Positions 17,658 through 27,742 are shown, counted from the first letter of the stretch. The stretch: 64,000 nt of DNA from an uncultured Glaciecola sp. (GCA_937125395.1 CAKZLI010000071.1:1-64000), one strand, 5' to 3'. Notes: a model not told the origin generated them from the sequence alone. Translations and numbers: made by a program.

Positions 17658-18215
17658 TGGTTGGCGTTGCATAAATATCGTCACCTCAGCCATTACAATC
17701 CCAAATTTTTTGATGTATGAGCGATTCATCAATGTGCTCTCATCTAACGCAAAAAACCAATCATCAAACTGCACACGATAGGTCGATCCGTCAACGGCCA
17801 AGTCCATCTCATAGACAAAATTAAAGGCATTACCATGTGCGGTACCTGTCGCTAAACCCGCGATATCACCTGCTGATCCGGTGAATGTGCCATCAGCATT
17901 AGCTTGTAAGCGCCACACACGTTCAGTAACACCTTCTCCAATGATGTATTGAAAGGTTTCATCCAATACTAATTCATCACCTTGTACACTGCCATCAATG
18001 TTGACAATAAAGCGCTGGACGACTTCTCCAGAACGATTTTGTACGATCCCCCATGCCGTCACCTTCCCATCAAAAAACTCGACTAAGTCAAACGTCGGCG
18101 CTTGTTCTTGATAGTCTTCACCATCTATAGTTAGTGAGCACCCGCTCACCATAAAAGCCATCATAAATATAAAGAATATCTTAGCAGTCAGTTTTTGCAT
18201 CATCGTTGTACTCAT
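17652..18215 (-). CDS. DUF3833 family lipoprotein
   Basis: 187 residues. Signal peptide with lipobox MVSGC (Cys about 26), so probably lipid-anchored in the envelope. The mature part is a small beta-rich domain typical of DUF3833: FDLVEFFDGKVTAWGIVQ, then RRFIVNIDG-like and WRLQANADGTFTGSA, with DDWFFALDE near the end. Function unknown. The start overlaps the stop of the chalcone-isomerase-like gene by 4 bases; the two are a conserved pair in marine gammaproteobacteria as far as I recall. Its end overlaps the aceK 3' end by 6 bases, convergent. Confidence 0.85.
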   Translation of the reverse strand: MSTTMMQKLTAKIFFIFMMAFMVSGCSLTIDGEDYQEQAPTFDLVEFFDGKVTAWGIVQNRSGEVVQRFIVNIDGSVQGDELVLDETFQYIIGEGVTERVWRLQANADGTFTGSAGDIAGLATGTAHGNAFNFVYEMDLAVDGSTYRVQFDDWFFALDESTLMNRSYIKKFGIVMAEVTIFMQRQPS

Positions 18216-18778
18216 TTGGATTGTCCTAATAATTGTTTGCGCATCTTAGGTTGTGAAGTATTGTCAGATAACCAAATTGCAAAGAACGCTTCAGTGAATT
18301 GAGGGTCAGCGACATAATGGGTCGGTTCACCATTTAAATAAAATTGGGTGTGCTGCTGCGGGTCTACTAACCCAGTAAGTACATCACCACTTTTTATATC
18401 AGGAAAAGCGCTTTCCATTGCCACTAACCATTGCGCTAAATATGCGACATCACGATAGCCAAGATCACGCATTTCATCAATTGAGCGATCTGCAATATCT
18501 CGGCCTTTAAAATCACGTAAATATGCCAGCGATAATGCAAAAGGTTGTTGCGGCGAATATTCTCCGTTTGGTGCGTATAACGTCGCATCATATATATCAA
18601 AAAAGTAATAGGTAAAACGACTTTGCCCTAACGTTTTGGCTGAATCGAGTTGTTGCGAGATGAAGGATGGAATACTCGTAGTCGCCATCGCTTGATGACT
18701 GATGCTGACAGCGTACAAACCAATGAACAGCATCAGCCAGCTCAATCTTGATGAATGTGAAATGCGAAGCGTCGTCAT
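18212..18778 (-). CDS. Exported chalcone-isomerase-like protein
   Basis: 188 residues with an N-terminal signal peptide (hydrophobic 13-30, likely cut after QAMA). The mature domain contains FTYYFFDIYDATLYAP and LAYLRDFKGRDIADRSIDEM, the pattern of the bacterial chalcone-isomerase-like family. Members are periplasmic; the bacterial ones are not shown to act on flavonoids, and a fatty-acid or hydrophobic ligand is possible. First gene of a two-gene operon with the DUF3833 lipoprotein. Confidence 0.82.
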   Translation of the reverse strand: MTTLRISHSSRLSWLMLFIGLYAVSISHQAMATTSIPSFISQQLDSAKTLGQSRFTYYFFDIYDATLYAPNGEYSPQQPFALSLAYLRDFKGRDIADRSIDEMRDLGYRDVAYLAQWLVAMESAFPDIKSGDVLTGLVDPQQHTQFYLNGEPTHYVADPQFTEAFFAIWLSDNTSQPKMRKQLLGQSK

Positions 18779-18840
18779 ACTCTCTTCCTTATTTGTTATA
18801 TGTTAATATTTACCCAATAACTCATTGCTTTGATCACTTT

Positions 18841-19860
18841 ATGCCAACAAATATCCCACAGACTTTGCAGATCCAACTCCCATCGCCCCTTCAGCCCTGT
18901 GCCGCTTTAAGCACCGAGAACAGCCAGGTGTGGATCAAAAGAGATGATCAAATCCATCCTATCATATCAGGTAATAAATGGCGTAAGTTGCAAGCCTTCT
19001 TCACAACGGATAGAAACGATCACACGAGTTTACCTTCATCGATTGTTAGTTTCGGTGGTGGCCACTCAAACCATTTGCATGCATTAGGTTATATATGTGG
19101 ACAATTACATATCCCTTTTTATGCCATTATCCGTGGCAACTATGCAGCGAACATGACCCCTTGCTTACACGATTTAACCCAATGGGGGACTAATTTAGTC
19201 TGGCACAGCAAATTACAATATCAACGCCGACACGACCCACAATACCTTGCGCAATTGCAACTTGACTATCCAAACGCATTAATCATTCCTGAAGGTGGAT
19301 CCGATGAGCAAGCGCTGAGTGGGGTCGGACAAAGCATTGCCGAAATCGCTCAACAATTATCTGCGCAGCATCTATCGCATCAACCCACTCGGAATTTGAT
19401 TATCCTGCCGGTCGCCACTGGCACCACCTTAGCAGGCATTATCCAAGCACTTCCGACGTATTTGCCCCTACGTAACCCCAAGCACAAATATGACGTCATG
19501 GGGGTCGCAGTGCTCAAAAGTCACAGCAGCGCACCTAGTGACTATCTTGAAAGTATGACACGTAAGCTATTGGCCACGAATCACTCGGCGGTTTCTGACT
19601 CACATACACCGGTAAAATGGTGGATTAACCATGCCTATCATATGGGCGGTTATGCCAAAACAAACAGTGATCTCAATGCATTTTGTGCAGCGTTTAGCGC
19701 GCCAGCTAGCGGATCTATTATCACACCCAGCATACCGATTGAGCCAATTTATTCCGGCAAGGCATTTTTTGCATTACACGATATGCTAAATAAGTGTGCA
19801 CTTGATGATTATGATAATATAATCATTTTTCATACTGGCGGTTTGCAAGGTGCACGATGA
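18841..19860 (+). CDS. PLP-dependent enzyme, D-cysteine desulfhydrase / ACC deaminase family
   Basis: 339 residues from ATG 18841. The frame is open back to 18748, but that would run into the divergent gene starting at 18778, and the family N-terminus fits 18841. Fold-type II PLP motifs: WIKRDDQIHPIISGNKWRKL with the PLP lysine in NKWRK, SFGGGHSNHLHALG binding the cofactor phosphate side, and LPVATGTTLAGI. The family includes D-cysteine desulfhydrase (DcyD) and ACC deaminase; the true substrate cannot be told by eye. No strong ribosome site is seen. It precedes a small gene and the carboxynorspermidine genes on the same strand, but with gaps. Confidence 0.85.
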   Translation: MPTNIPQTLQIQLPSPLQPCAALSTENSQVWIKRDDQIHPIISGNKWRKLQAFFTTDRNDHTSLPSSIVSFGGGHSNHLHALGYICGQLHIPFYAIIRGNYAANMTPCLHDLTQWGTNLVWHSKLQYQRRHDPQYLAQLQLDYPNALIIPEGGSDEQALSGVGQSIAEIAQQLSAQHLSHQPTRNLIILPVATGTTLAGIIQALPTYLPLRNPKHKYDVMGVAVLKSHSSAPSDYLESMTRKLLATNHSAVSDSHTPVKWWINHAYHMGGYAKTNSDLNAFCAAFSAPASGSIITPSIPIEPIYSGKAFFALHDMLNKCALDDYDNIIIFHTGGLQGAR

Positions 19861-19885
19861 TGTTATTGAGTAAAAGAGATTAACC

Positions 19886-20299
19886 ATGGCAATTGCTTAT
19901 TCCGAATTACCAACGGGCGTACATACAATGCTGAATACCAGCTTAGCGATGTGCCGTTCATTGTTGCGCAACACATCGAATTTTTATCCGTTTGCCGTGA
20001 TCGAAGTGGATGGTATTGTTGAGCCGTTTTTTGTAGATGAATCGTATGATGAAACAGCCGAAGTGCCACTGATTGAATCATTAGATCAACAAATCCATTA
20101 CTACACATTAGATTTGCCAGAAGCGAATTCATTAATCATGTATATAGCCACTGTCGAAAGCGAATCTGAAGAGTTGAGTGATGTGTTGGTGGCTGATATT
20201 TCACTTAATGATGGCACCTTACACGCTTTTTATTTTCCAGTTACATATGCTGCTGATAATGTCAGTATAGGAGCGCCTTTTACGCTCCACGCTTCTTAA
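19886..20299 (+). CDS. Hypothetical acidic protein
   Basis: 137 residues, ATG with an AGAG-type ribosome site. Strongly acidic, no signal peptide and no membrane helix. Two halves are visible: a helical start (MLNTSLAMCRSLLRNTSNFY) followed by beta-like stretches (FAVIEVDGIVEPFFVDES, LIMYIATVESES, TLHAFYFPVTYA). I do not recognise the family. It lies between the PLP enzyme and carboxynorspermidine synthase on the same strand. An opposite-strand frame at 19863-20132 is a shadow. Confidence 0.65.
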   Translation: MAIAYSELPTGVHTMLNTSLAMCRSLLRNTSNFYPFAVIEVDGIVEPFFVDESYDETAEVPLIESLDQQIHYYTLDLPEANSLIMYIATVESESEELSDVLVADISLNDGTLHAFYFPVTYAADNVSIGAPFTLHAS

Positions 20300-20372
20300 A
20301 CACATTTGGCTATTGGCAAAAGACCAACTTTGCTGATAGGATGCGCGAAAATTAACACAGGGTTTATGTATT

Positions 20373-21575
20373 ATGTCTAAAGTATTGATCATTGGTGCAG
20401 GTGGCGTTGCTGCTGTTACCGTTAAAAAATGCGCACGATTAACGGCGCTTTTCTCTGAAATTTACCTGGCTTCACGTACGGTATCAAAATGCGAAGCGTT
20501 ACAAGCTGAAGTCGGTATTGACCGCGTCAAAAAAGTCTACGCAGTTGATGCTGATCATGCCCACGAAGTCGAAGCGGTGATCAATGATTGCCAGCCAGAC
20601 TTAGTGGTTAACCTTGCGTTACCTTATCAAGATCTTGCAATCATGGACGCATGTCTAGCCTGTAATGTTGATTACCTTGATACAGCGAATTATGAACCTA
20701 AAGATGTTGCCAAGTTTGAATACTTTTGGCAGTGGGCATATCAAGAGCGCTTCGCCGAAAAAGGCCTGATGGCTTTACTTGGCAGTGGCTTTGATCCCGG
20801 TGTCACTAACGTATATACCGCCTATGCAGCCAAACATTATTTTGACGAAATCCACACCCTAGATATCGTCGATTGCAATGGCGGTGATCACGGTCAAGCC
20901 TTTGCGACAAACTTTAACCCCGAAATTAATATTCGCGAAATTACGCAACGTGGACGCTATTGGCAAGATGGACAGTGGCGAGAGACCGATCCATTGAGTG
21001 TGCGTGAAGACCTGCATTACCAAAATATTGGTACCCGTGCCTCATACTTAATGTATCACGAAGAACTAGAATCGTTGGTTAAGCATTTCCCTACCCTTAC
21101 CCGTGCGCGTTTTTGGATGACCTTTGGTGATGAATACCTGACGCATTTGCGTGTATTAGAAGGGATCGGCATGACCAGTATTGCGCCAATTGATTTTAAT
21201 GGTCAACAAATTGCGCCGTTAGAGTTCTTAAAAGCCGTGCTACCTAACCCAGGTTCACTGGCTGAAGGCTATACCGGCATGACCTGCATCGGCACATACA
21301 TTACAGGTATTAAAGACGGTCAGGAAAAAACTATCTTTATTTATAACAACTGTGAACATGCTGTATGTAATGATGAAGTCGGTGCACAAGCTGTTTCTTA
21401 CACAACAGGCGTACCTGCAATGATTGGTGCAGCGTTAATGCTTGATGGTTCTTGGCGCAAAGCGGGTGTGGTTAACATGGAACAAATGGATCCAGACCCG
21501 TTTATGAAAATGCTAAATGAACATGGTTTACCGTGGCATGTCATGGAATGTGACACTAGCCCATTTAGTCAATAA
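20373..21575 (+). CDS. Carboxynorspermidine synthase (saccharopine-dehydrogenase-like)
   Basis: 400 residues. Rossmann start VLIIGAGGVAAVTVKKC (4-20) binds NADPH; the rest matches carboxynorspermidine/carboxyspermidine dehydrogenase, for example LGSGFDPGVTNVYTAYAAKH and VDCNGGDHGQAFATNFNPE. It condenses aspartate semialdehyde with diaminopropane or putrescine to carboxynorspermidine or carboxyspermidine, the first step of the spermidine route common in Vibrio and many marine bacteria. The next gene, 24 bases on, is the matching decarboxylase. The aspartokinase gene lysC, which feeds aspartate semialdehyde, lies elsewhere in this window. Confidence 0.93.
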   Translation: MSKVLIIGAGGVAAVTVKKCARLTALFSEIYLASRTVSKCEALQAEVGIDRVKKVYAVDADHAHEVEAVINDCQPDLVVNLALPYQDLAIMDACLACNVDYLDTANYEPKDVAKFEYFWQWAYQERFAEKGLMALLGSGFDPGVTNVYTAYAAKHYFDEIHTLDIVDCNGGDHGQAFATNFNPEINIREITQRGRYWQDGQWRETDPLSVREDLHYQNIGTRASYLMYHEELESLVKHFPTLTRARFWMTFGDEYLTHLRVLEGIGMTSIAPIDFNGQQIAPLEFLKAVLPNPGSLAEGYTGMTCIGTYITGIKDGQEKTIFIYNNCEHAVCNDEVGAQAVSYTTGVPAMIGAALMLDGSWRKAGVVNMEQMDPDPFMKMLNEHGLPWHVMECDTSPFSQ

Positions 21576-21599
21576 TTCGCGTTAAAGGAAATACACACC

Positions 21600-22736
21600 A
21601 TGCCACATTGGACCAATAACCCGGCGATCCCGAGTCCTTGTTATGTACTTGAAGAGGCCAAGTTAATTGCTAATCTTGAGTTGATGCAAGACGTGCAACA
21701 GGCGACGGGTGTCGATATTATTTTGGCCTTAAAAGGCTTTTCGATGTGGTCATGTTTTGCTTTGGTCAGTAAGTACTTACAAGGCGGTACAGCTAGTGCA
21801 TTATGGGAAGCGAAGCTAGCAAAACGCATAGGCAAACAAGTTCATGCATTTTCGCCAGCATTCAAAACCACAGAGATGCCAGAAATAGTTCAAGAAGTGG
21901 ATCATATTTCATTTAACAGCATCGCGCAGTTTTTACTACACAAAGACGTTTGTGCTCAAGCCAATGTCAGTATGGGATTACGGGTTAATCCTGAACACCA
22001 AGAAGCGGATACACCGCTATATGATCCTTGCGCCCCTGGCTCTCGCTTGGGGATCACTGCCGCACAACTTGAAGGTCAAGATTTGAGTGACGTTGAGGGC
22101 TTTCATATTCACGCCTTATGCGAGTGTGATTCATATGCCACTGAACGCATGCTAAATGCTATTGACACTCAGTTTTCGCGATATTTTGCGAAGCTAAAAT
22201 GGCTGAATCTTGGTGGTGGTCATTTAATGACACAAGACGGTTATGACGTAGCGCATCTGATCAAGGTACTAAATGATTTTAAAGCTAAATACCCACATTT
22301 GCATATTGTATTAGAGCCAGGTTCTGCGGTTGCATGGCAGACTGGTCCGTTGATTGCTGAGATTGTCGATATTGTCGAAAACAACGGCCCAATTGCCATA
22401 CTGGATATCTCCGTTACTGCACACATGCCAGATGTACTTGAGATGCCTTACCGGCCGACTATCAAAGACGCGCAGCACGCAGGTGAATTGGCATACACAT
22501 ATCGCCTTGGCGGTAATTCGTGTTTGGCTGGTGATGTGTTGCCTGAATATAGCTTTGCCGAGCCATTGGCAGTTGGTCAGCGCATTGTGTTCGAGGACAT
22601 GATGCATTACACCATGGTTAAAACTTCATTTTTTAATGGCGTTCAGCACCCTGCAATCGGGATTTTACGCCAAGAGGGTGAATTTGAGCTAGTCCGAGAA
22701 TTTACGTATGAGGATTTTTTGGCTCGCTTATCTTAG
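21600..22736 (+). CDS. nspC: Carboxynorspermidine decarboxylase NspC
   Basis: 378 residues, the usual length. Alanine-racemase-fold, PLP-dependent: the Schiff-base lysine is in DIILALKGFSMWS near residue 45. Family blocks GFHIHALCECDSY, WLNLGGGHLMT and LEPGSAVAWQTG are present, as is the C-terminal GNSCLAGDVLPEY with the catalytic Cys. It decarboxylates carboxynorspermidine and carboxyspermidine to norspermidine and spermidine. Good ribosome site (AAAGGAAA). Cotranscribed with the synthase; the stop is 5 bases from the convergent rsmI stop. Confidence 0.95.
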   Translation: MPHWTNNPAIPSPCYVLEEAKLIANLELMQDVQQATGVDIILALKGFSMWSCFALVSKYLQGGTASALWEAKLAKRIGKQVHAFSPAFKTTEMPEIVQEVDHISFNSIAQFLLHKDVCAQANVSMGLRVNPEHQEADTPLYDPCAPGSRLGITAAQLEGQDLSDVEGFHIHALCECDSYATERMLNAIDTQFSRYFAKLKWLNLGGGHLMTQDGYDVAHLIKVLNDFKAKYPHLHIVLEPGSAVAWQTGPLIAEIVDIVENNGPIAILDISVTAHMPDVLEMPYRPTIKDAQHAGELAYTYRLGGNSCLAGDVLPEYSFAEPLAVGQRIVFEDMMHYTMVKTSFFNGVQHPAIGILRQEGEFELVREFTYEDFLARLS

Positions 22737-22741
22737 ACCTA

Positions 22742-23572
22742 TTATTCTAGACTCCACTGATACACTGCGTTTTTCTTTAATCCATAATGCTCAGCCACAA
22801 TACCAGCTGCTTTTTTGGGTGGCAATTGAGTCTGCAAACTGCGCATTAATGCCTGCGCTGCCAATGAAATATCACTTGTGTCTTTTTCTGCAGGTCCCAC
22901 CATCAAGACAAATTCACCTTTTTGATGGGCTGGGGATGCCTCGAGCCAAGCAATAATCGTTGATGCATTGCCACTAATAAACGTTTCAAAAGTCTTGCTG
23001 ATTTCTTTAGCCATCACGATGGTGATCGTATCGGGTAAGCATTGTTCCATCATTTTCATCGTGTCCAGCACTCGACGTGGCGCTTCATAAAATACACTCG
23101 TACAATATGAGTGCAACAGTGCTTCAATCGCCTGTTGTTTGGCTTGTTGTTTGACCGGTAAAAACCCACGAAAAGTAAATTGGTCAGTGGGCAAACCCGC
23201 ACCAGACAGAGCGGTAATGGCTGCACATGGACCTGGTAAGGCAACCACGTTTGCCCCAGCTAAACGACACGCATGCACTAACACATAACCGGGATCGCTG
23301 ATTAAAGGGGTGCCCGCATCCGAAATTAACGCAACAGAATGACCTTTTTCTAGCCTTTGGATCACTTTATCTACCATCATCGATTCGTTATGATCATGCA
23401 CAGCAAACGTCGGTTTATCGATACTAAAATGCTGTAACAGAATACGACTATGACGGGTATCTTCGCACGCAATCGCATCAACTGATTGTAAGATAGATAA
23501 TGCACGTAATGTAATATCTTGCAGATTACCAATGGGCGTTGGGACGATATACAGACAACCAGGTTGAGACAT
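22742..23572 (-). CDS. rsmI: 16S rRNA 2'-O-ribose C1402 methyltransferase RsmI
   Basis: 276 residues. Tetrapyrrole-methylase fold with the signature PTPIGNLQDITLRAL at 11-25, EDTRHSRILL at 37-46 and GDAGTPLISDPG-like SDAGTPLISDPGY at about 83-95. It methylates the ribose of C1402 in the 16S rRNA decoding centre. Divergent from lpoA with a 48-base gap, the standard gammaproteobacterial arrangement. Confidence 0.96.
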   Translation of the reverse strand: MSQPGCLYIVPTPIGNLQDITLRALSILQSVDAIACEDTRHSRILLQHFSIDKPTFAVHDHNESMMVDKVIQRLEKGHSVALISDAGTPLISDPGYVLVHACRLAGANVVALPGPCAAITALSGAGLPTDQFTFRGFLPVKQQAKQQAIEALLHSYCTSVFYEAPRRVLDTMKMMEQCLPDTITIVMAKEISKTFETFISGNASTIIAWLEASPAHQKGEFVLMVGPAEKDTSDISLAAQALMRSLQTQLPPKKAAGIVAEHYGLKKNAVYQWSLE

Positions 23573-23620
23573 AATGCGAAACTTTTAAAAATACAGTATG
23601 ATGGCATTATACACTGATGT

Positions 23621-25579
23621 ATGACTTTGACTCACTCGTTTTTCATGGATTTAAATGTGACCACTACAATTTCACAATCGACACATTACCGCACACGACC
23701 AGTGAGGTCTGGTCAATCCTTGCATGCCATTCGATTTTTTACCTATGTAAGCGCCACATTACTTGCATTGTTTACCTTGCTTGGTTGCGGCTCTACCGGT
23801 TCATCACCCGCGGTTCAGCGTCCTGTGCCAAGCACAACTATACCAACAAAGCCGATTAACGATTTTGCGGATTACCTAGAACAAGCACGTGTAGCTGAGA
23901 TTAACAATGACTTAACAGCTCGTAATCAATTCTTATTACAAGCGGTAGCAGATGATATTGCCAAGCAACAATGCCACCGTGTCCATCCTGTTCTCACGCC
24001 TATTTATGCACAATTACAAGGTGAACAGTTAGCACAGGCAGCCATATATCGAGCTACTTGTCCACATCCCGAAGATACCTTTGCAGAACGTCTGGCACTG
24101 TTACAATTACCGACTTATTCTAGCGCATTACAACGACAACAATGGCAACAACAAGCCTTTATACATGAGCAACTCTTTGCTTACCCTGAAGCATTAGAAG
24201 CCCATATCAATAGCCAAGATTATGCCTTAGAGCGTGCTTGGTCGATTGCACAACAGATCCCTGATAAAGCCTTAATACTCAAAGGCAGACAGGACTATGA
24301 TGGCTTTATTCGACTGACTCAGATCCTCAGAAAACATGGTTTAGATCGATATGCGCTGGCTGGCGCCTTAACTCGCTTTCAATATAATTATGTTAATCAT
24401 CCTTTAGTAATTGATTTACCAGCACAAATCATCGCCTTACTGAATGAAACACTTACCGACTCTAAACGCATTGCAGTATTACTCCCTCTAAGTGGACGTC
24501 TACGCAATCAAGCACAACAAATAAAACAAGGGATCCTGGCTGCATACTTAGCTTCCTTAGCGGCACCTAATACCGATAATAACCCATCTCAATCATTGTA
24601 TTTTATTGACACAAACAAAACCCAAGACGATGAGTTAACATCGCAAATTGCAACAGCAGATATTATTATTGGTCCGTTATTAAAACCAACATTAGACAAG
24701 GTCATGCAAGCATTATTGCCGCATCAACAATTGCTTGGTCTAAATCGCTTGGACACGCCAACCCTTGACCCGTCAATCGAGACCGTCATTCAAGCAACCC
24801 CGTCCGAACGCTATTTTTTTGCACTCTCTCCTGAAGACGAAGCACAACAAATCGCACAATATATGTTTACCCAGCAATATCAGCAGCCTATTCTAATCCA
24901 TGCCTCGGATCGTGTTGCAACCCGAATGGCTAAGGCTTTTGCTGACACATGGCAACAACTGCAAACCGATGCACAGCTGACAGAGTTAACCTTCACGGAC
25001 AACAAATCAATGCGCAGAGCAATCAGCTCTGCACTTGGGGTTGACCAGAGTAGATCTCGGATCACCACCCTAGAGCGATATTTAGGCCAGGAAATGTTTA
25101 GTGTCACCAGAAACCGTCGAGACATAGATGCATTTGTCGTCTTTGCCAATGCCAAACAGACCGAACTCATTAATCCGATGATAGAGGCGAGTATTAGTTC
25201 TTTTTCGACCAATATCACACCCGTATTTGCAAGCTCACGCAGCTATAACCACAAGCTCAATCAAAACTCGTTACGAGACCTACAGAATGTGATATTTACT
25301 GATATGCCTTGGCTCATTGATGAGCAAACTAATGGCCCGTTATTAGCGCAATACGACGCCGTGTTCAGTGAAGCATCGACCCCACAAAAACGGTTATTTG
25401 CGTTTGGCTATGATGCCTTTGCTTTAGTCGGTAAAATCACTAAATTACGCTTAGTCAATGGCCTAAACCTAGCCGGGTTAACGGGTATTCTTACGATTAA
25501 TGATAAGAATCAAGTGACACGCGCATTACCACGTGCCAAAATAACATCCAGCAAAATTACCCTGCTCAGTGGCCAATAG
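23621..25579 (+). CDS. lpoA: Outer-membrane lipoprotein LpoA, activator of PBP1A
   Basis: 652 residues as the longest frame. A lipobox TLLGC follows a hydrophobic stretch (RFFTYVSATLLALF). From ATG 23621 the cysteine is residue 56, an unusually long leader. An in-frame GTG at 23702 or TTG at 23720 would give a normal 23-29-residue signal peptide, so the start is uncertain. The N-terminal part is TPR-like; from about residue 285 (KRIAVLLPLSGRLRNQAQQI) it has a periplasmic-binding-protein fold, as in E. coli LpoA. It reaches from the outer membrane to stimulate peptidoglycan synthesis by PBP1A. It overlaps yraN by 11 bases. Confidence 0.92.
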   Translation: MTLTHSFFMDLNVTTTISQSTHYRTRPVRSGQSLHAIRFFTYVSATLLALFTLLGCGSTGSSPAVQRPVPSTTIPTKPINDFADYLEQARVAEINNDLTARNQFLLQAVADDIAKQQCHRVHPVLTPIYAQLQGEQLAQAAIYRATCPHPEDTFAERLALLQLPTYSSALQRQQWQQQAFIHEQLFAYPEALEAHINSQDYALERAWSIAQQIPDKALILKGRQDYDGFIRLTQILRKHGLDRYALAGALTRFQYNYVNHPLVIDLPAQIIALLNETLTDSKRIAVLLPLSGRLRNQAQQIKQGILAAYLASLAAPNTDNNPSQSLYFIDTNKTQDDELTSQIATADIIIGPLLKPTLDKVMQALLPHQQLLGLNRLDTPTLDPSIETVIQATPSERYFFALSPEDEAQQIAQYMFTQQYQQPILIHASDRVATRMAKAFADTWQQLQTDAQLTELTFTDNKSMRRAISSALGVDQSRSRITTLERYLGQEMFSVTRNRRDIDAFVVFANAKQTELINPMIEASISSFSTNITPVFASSRSYNHKLNQNSLRDLQNVIFTDMPWLIDEQTNGPLLAQYDAVFSEASTPQKRLFAFGYDAFALVGKITKLRLVNGLNLAGLTGILTINDKNQVTRALPRAKITSSKITLLSGQ

Positions 25580-25922
25580 AACTCAATCTTACGAAGTTGG
25601 CTTAGCCGTTGAGCAAAAAGTAAAACGTTATTTAATTCAGCAAGGATTGCTGTTTGTCACCGCAAATTACAGAGCAAAATGCGGTGAAATAGATCTCATA
25701 ATGCGTGATGGTGCATGTTGGGTGTTTATCGAAGTCAAATATCGAGCTAAAGCCAGTCATGGTCAAGCTGCAGAGATGCTTACAGAGATTAAACGCAAAA
25801 AAATCACCCGCGCAATGTACTTGTTTATGGCGCAGAATTCGTTGAACCCACATCATGTGGCCCACCGAATTGACTTAGTCGCGATAGATGGAACATCAGC
25901 CAAATGGCACAAAAGTGTCTAA
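25569..25922 (+). CDS. yraN: YraN/UPF0102 endonuclease-like protein
   Basis: 117 residues with the UPF0102 layout: GLAVEQKVKRYLIQQGL, then NYRAKCGEIDLIMRDG, WVFIEVKYRA and HRIDLVAID. The E-(x)D...EVK pattern is that of a Holliday-junction-resolvase-like nuclease fold. The cellular role is not established. Position between lpoA and diaA is conserved in gammaproteobacteria; the start lies inside the lpoA end. Confidence 0.92.
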   Translation: MANRTQSYEVGLAVEQKVKRYLIQQGLLFVTANYRAKCGEIDLIMRDGACWVFIEVKYRAKASHGQAAEMLTEIKRKKITRAMYLFMAQNSLNPHHVAHRIDLVAIDGTSAKWHKSV

Positions 25923-26525
<603 letters not shown>

Positions 26526-26560
26526 TCAATATGACCGATAATAAGGGATCTGTGTCTATG

Positions 26561-27148
26561 AAAGCACGCCGCTCTAACTTACTTTCATTCGTATTAATTG
26601 CAGTGATGACCAGCTCATTGAGTGGCTGTACCGCTGTTGCCATTGGTACGATTGCGACTATCGGTGCTGCCGCTAGCCAAGATCCTCGTTCTCTTGGCAC
26701 CCAGCTTGATGACACCAATGCCGTTGCACGGGTCTCTAACACATTGTCTAACATTGATGGGTTAGATGCCGTATCGAATATAGATATTGAGGTATTTAAC
26801 CGTCAACTGCTACTGACAGGGCGTGTCGATGCGGCTAAATGGCAAACCAAAATCAATGACGCCATTAAACAAGATCCCTATTTACGCAAACATCATAATC
26901 AAATTCGCGTTGGCTTAACGCCCAGTGCAGCAATACAAGCTAAAGACATTTTGATAGCCAATACCTTACGCGCAAAATACATCGCCAATGATGTGATTGA
27001 ATCGAGTCGGATCAATGTTGTCGTTAACGCTGGTGAAGTGTTTTTGATGGGTTTAGTGAACAATCAGCAAGCAACTCAAGCCGTCGAAATCGCCCGTAAC
27101 ATTAACAATGTTAAAGGCGTCATCAGAGTATTTGAAATAATTCAGTAA
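26561..27148 (+). CDS. dolP: Outer-membrane BON-domain lipoprotein DolP (YraP)
   Basis: 195 residues from ATG 26561, which has AAGGGA upstream; an ATG at 26531 would add ten polar residues before the signal peptide. Lipobox SLSGC follows FVLIAVMTSS. Two BON domains are visible, about residues 55-120 and 130-195 (IDIEVFNRQLLLTGRVD and INVVVNAGEVFLMGLVN). DolP binds phospholipid at the division site and supports envelope integrity and NlpD-linked cell separation. The end is 3 bases from the convergent sspB. Confidence 0.93.
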   Translation, partial: KARRSNLLSFVLIAVMTSSLSGCTAVAIGTIATIGAAASQDPRSLGTQLDDTNAVARVSNTLSNIDGLDAVSNIDIEVFNRQLLLTGRVDAAKWQTKINDAIKQDPYLRKHHNQIRVGLTPSAAIQAKDILIANTLRAKYIANDVIESSRINVVVNAGEVFLMGLVNNQQATQAVEIARNINNVKGVIRVFEIIQ

Positions 27149-27151
27149 GAT

Positions 27152-27742
27152 TTATTTTACTATCGTAAATGTGGGTTTCTTTGATGGGGCTTTTTTGTTG
27201 TCTCTCGACGATACTGTCGCCTTATCATCGGTCGCTGGGCTATCTGGCCCTTGACCACTAGAGCCTTGGATTAAACCAAACTTTGGCGCTTTGGATTGAT
27301 GTGCTGCACCATTATCTTTGCCAGCATCTCGTATTACATCATCTAAGACACTTTCAGCAATATCCGACATATCTTCATCTGAATCAAACAATACGTCCTG
27401 AGCATCCTCAACAGAGGGGTCTGCAGGGGTAAATACAGTACCTGCACCATTTTCTCTAGCATAAATAGCTAATACAGCACGAGTAGGCATCGAGAGTTGA
27501 TGAGGTTTACCACCAAATCGCGCTTGAAAACTAACGCCTTCTGGCGTAATTAACAAATGCATGCAAGCACCTGGGGATACATTCAGAACAATTTGACCAT
27601 CGTTCACATATTGTAAGGGTACTTGCACGTGTTCTGCTGTGGCATCTACGACAAGATGCGGAGTGAGTTCATTATCCACAATCCAATCATAGAATGCCTT
27701 TAGCAAATAAGGTTGATTGGATGTCATTGATAACTCACTCAT
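27152..27742 (-). CDS. sspB: ClpXP specificity-enhancing factor SspB
   Basis: 196 residues. The N-terminal 105 residues form the SsrA-tag-binding fold (RPYLLKAFYDWIVDNELTPH-like start, PLQYVNDGQIVLNVSPGA, AVLAIYARENGAG). A long acidic, disordered linker follows, and the C-terminal KKPTFTIVK is the ClpX-docking tail (E. coli ends LRVVK). SspB delivers SsrA-tagged proteins to ClpXP. It follows sspA by 51 bases, as in E. coli. Confidence 0.95.
   Translation of the reverse strand: MSELSMTSNQPYLLKAFYDWIVDNELTPHLVVDATAEHVQVPLQYVNDGQIVLNVSPGACMHLLITPEGVSFQARFGGKPHQLSMPTRAVLAIYARENGAGTVFTPADPSVEDAQDVLFDSDEDMSDIAESVLDDVIRDAGKDNGAAHQSKAPKFGLIQGSSGQGPDSPATDDKATVSSRDNKKAPSKKPTFTIVK

Noticed and set aside
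19863..20132. 89-residue minus-strand frame opposite the 137-residue unknown
   Set aside because: Shorter, poorer composition and no ribosome site; the plus-strand frame has a start with a ribosome site and fits the direction of its neighbours.
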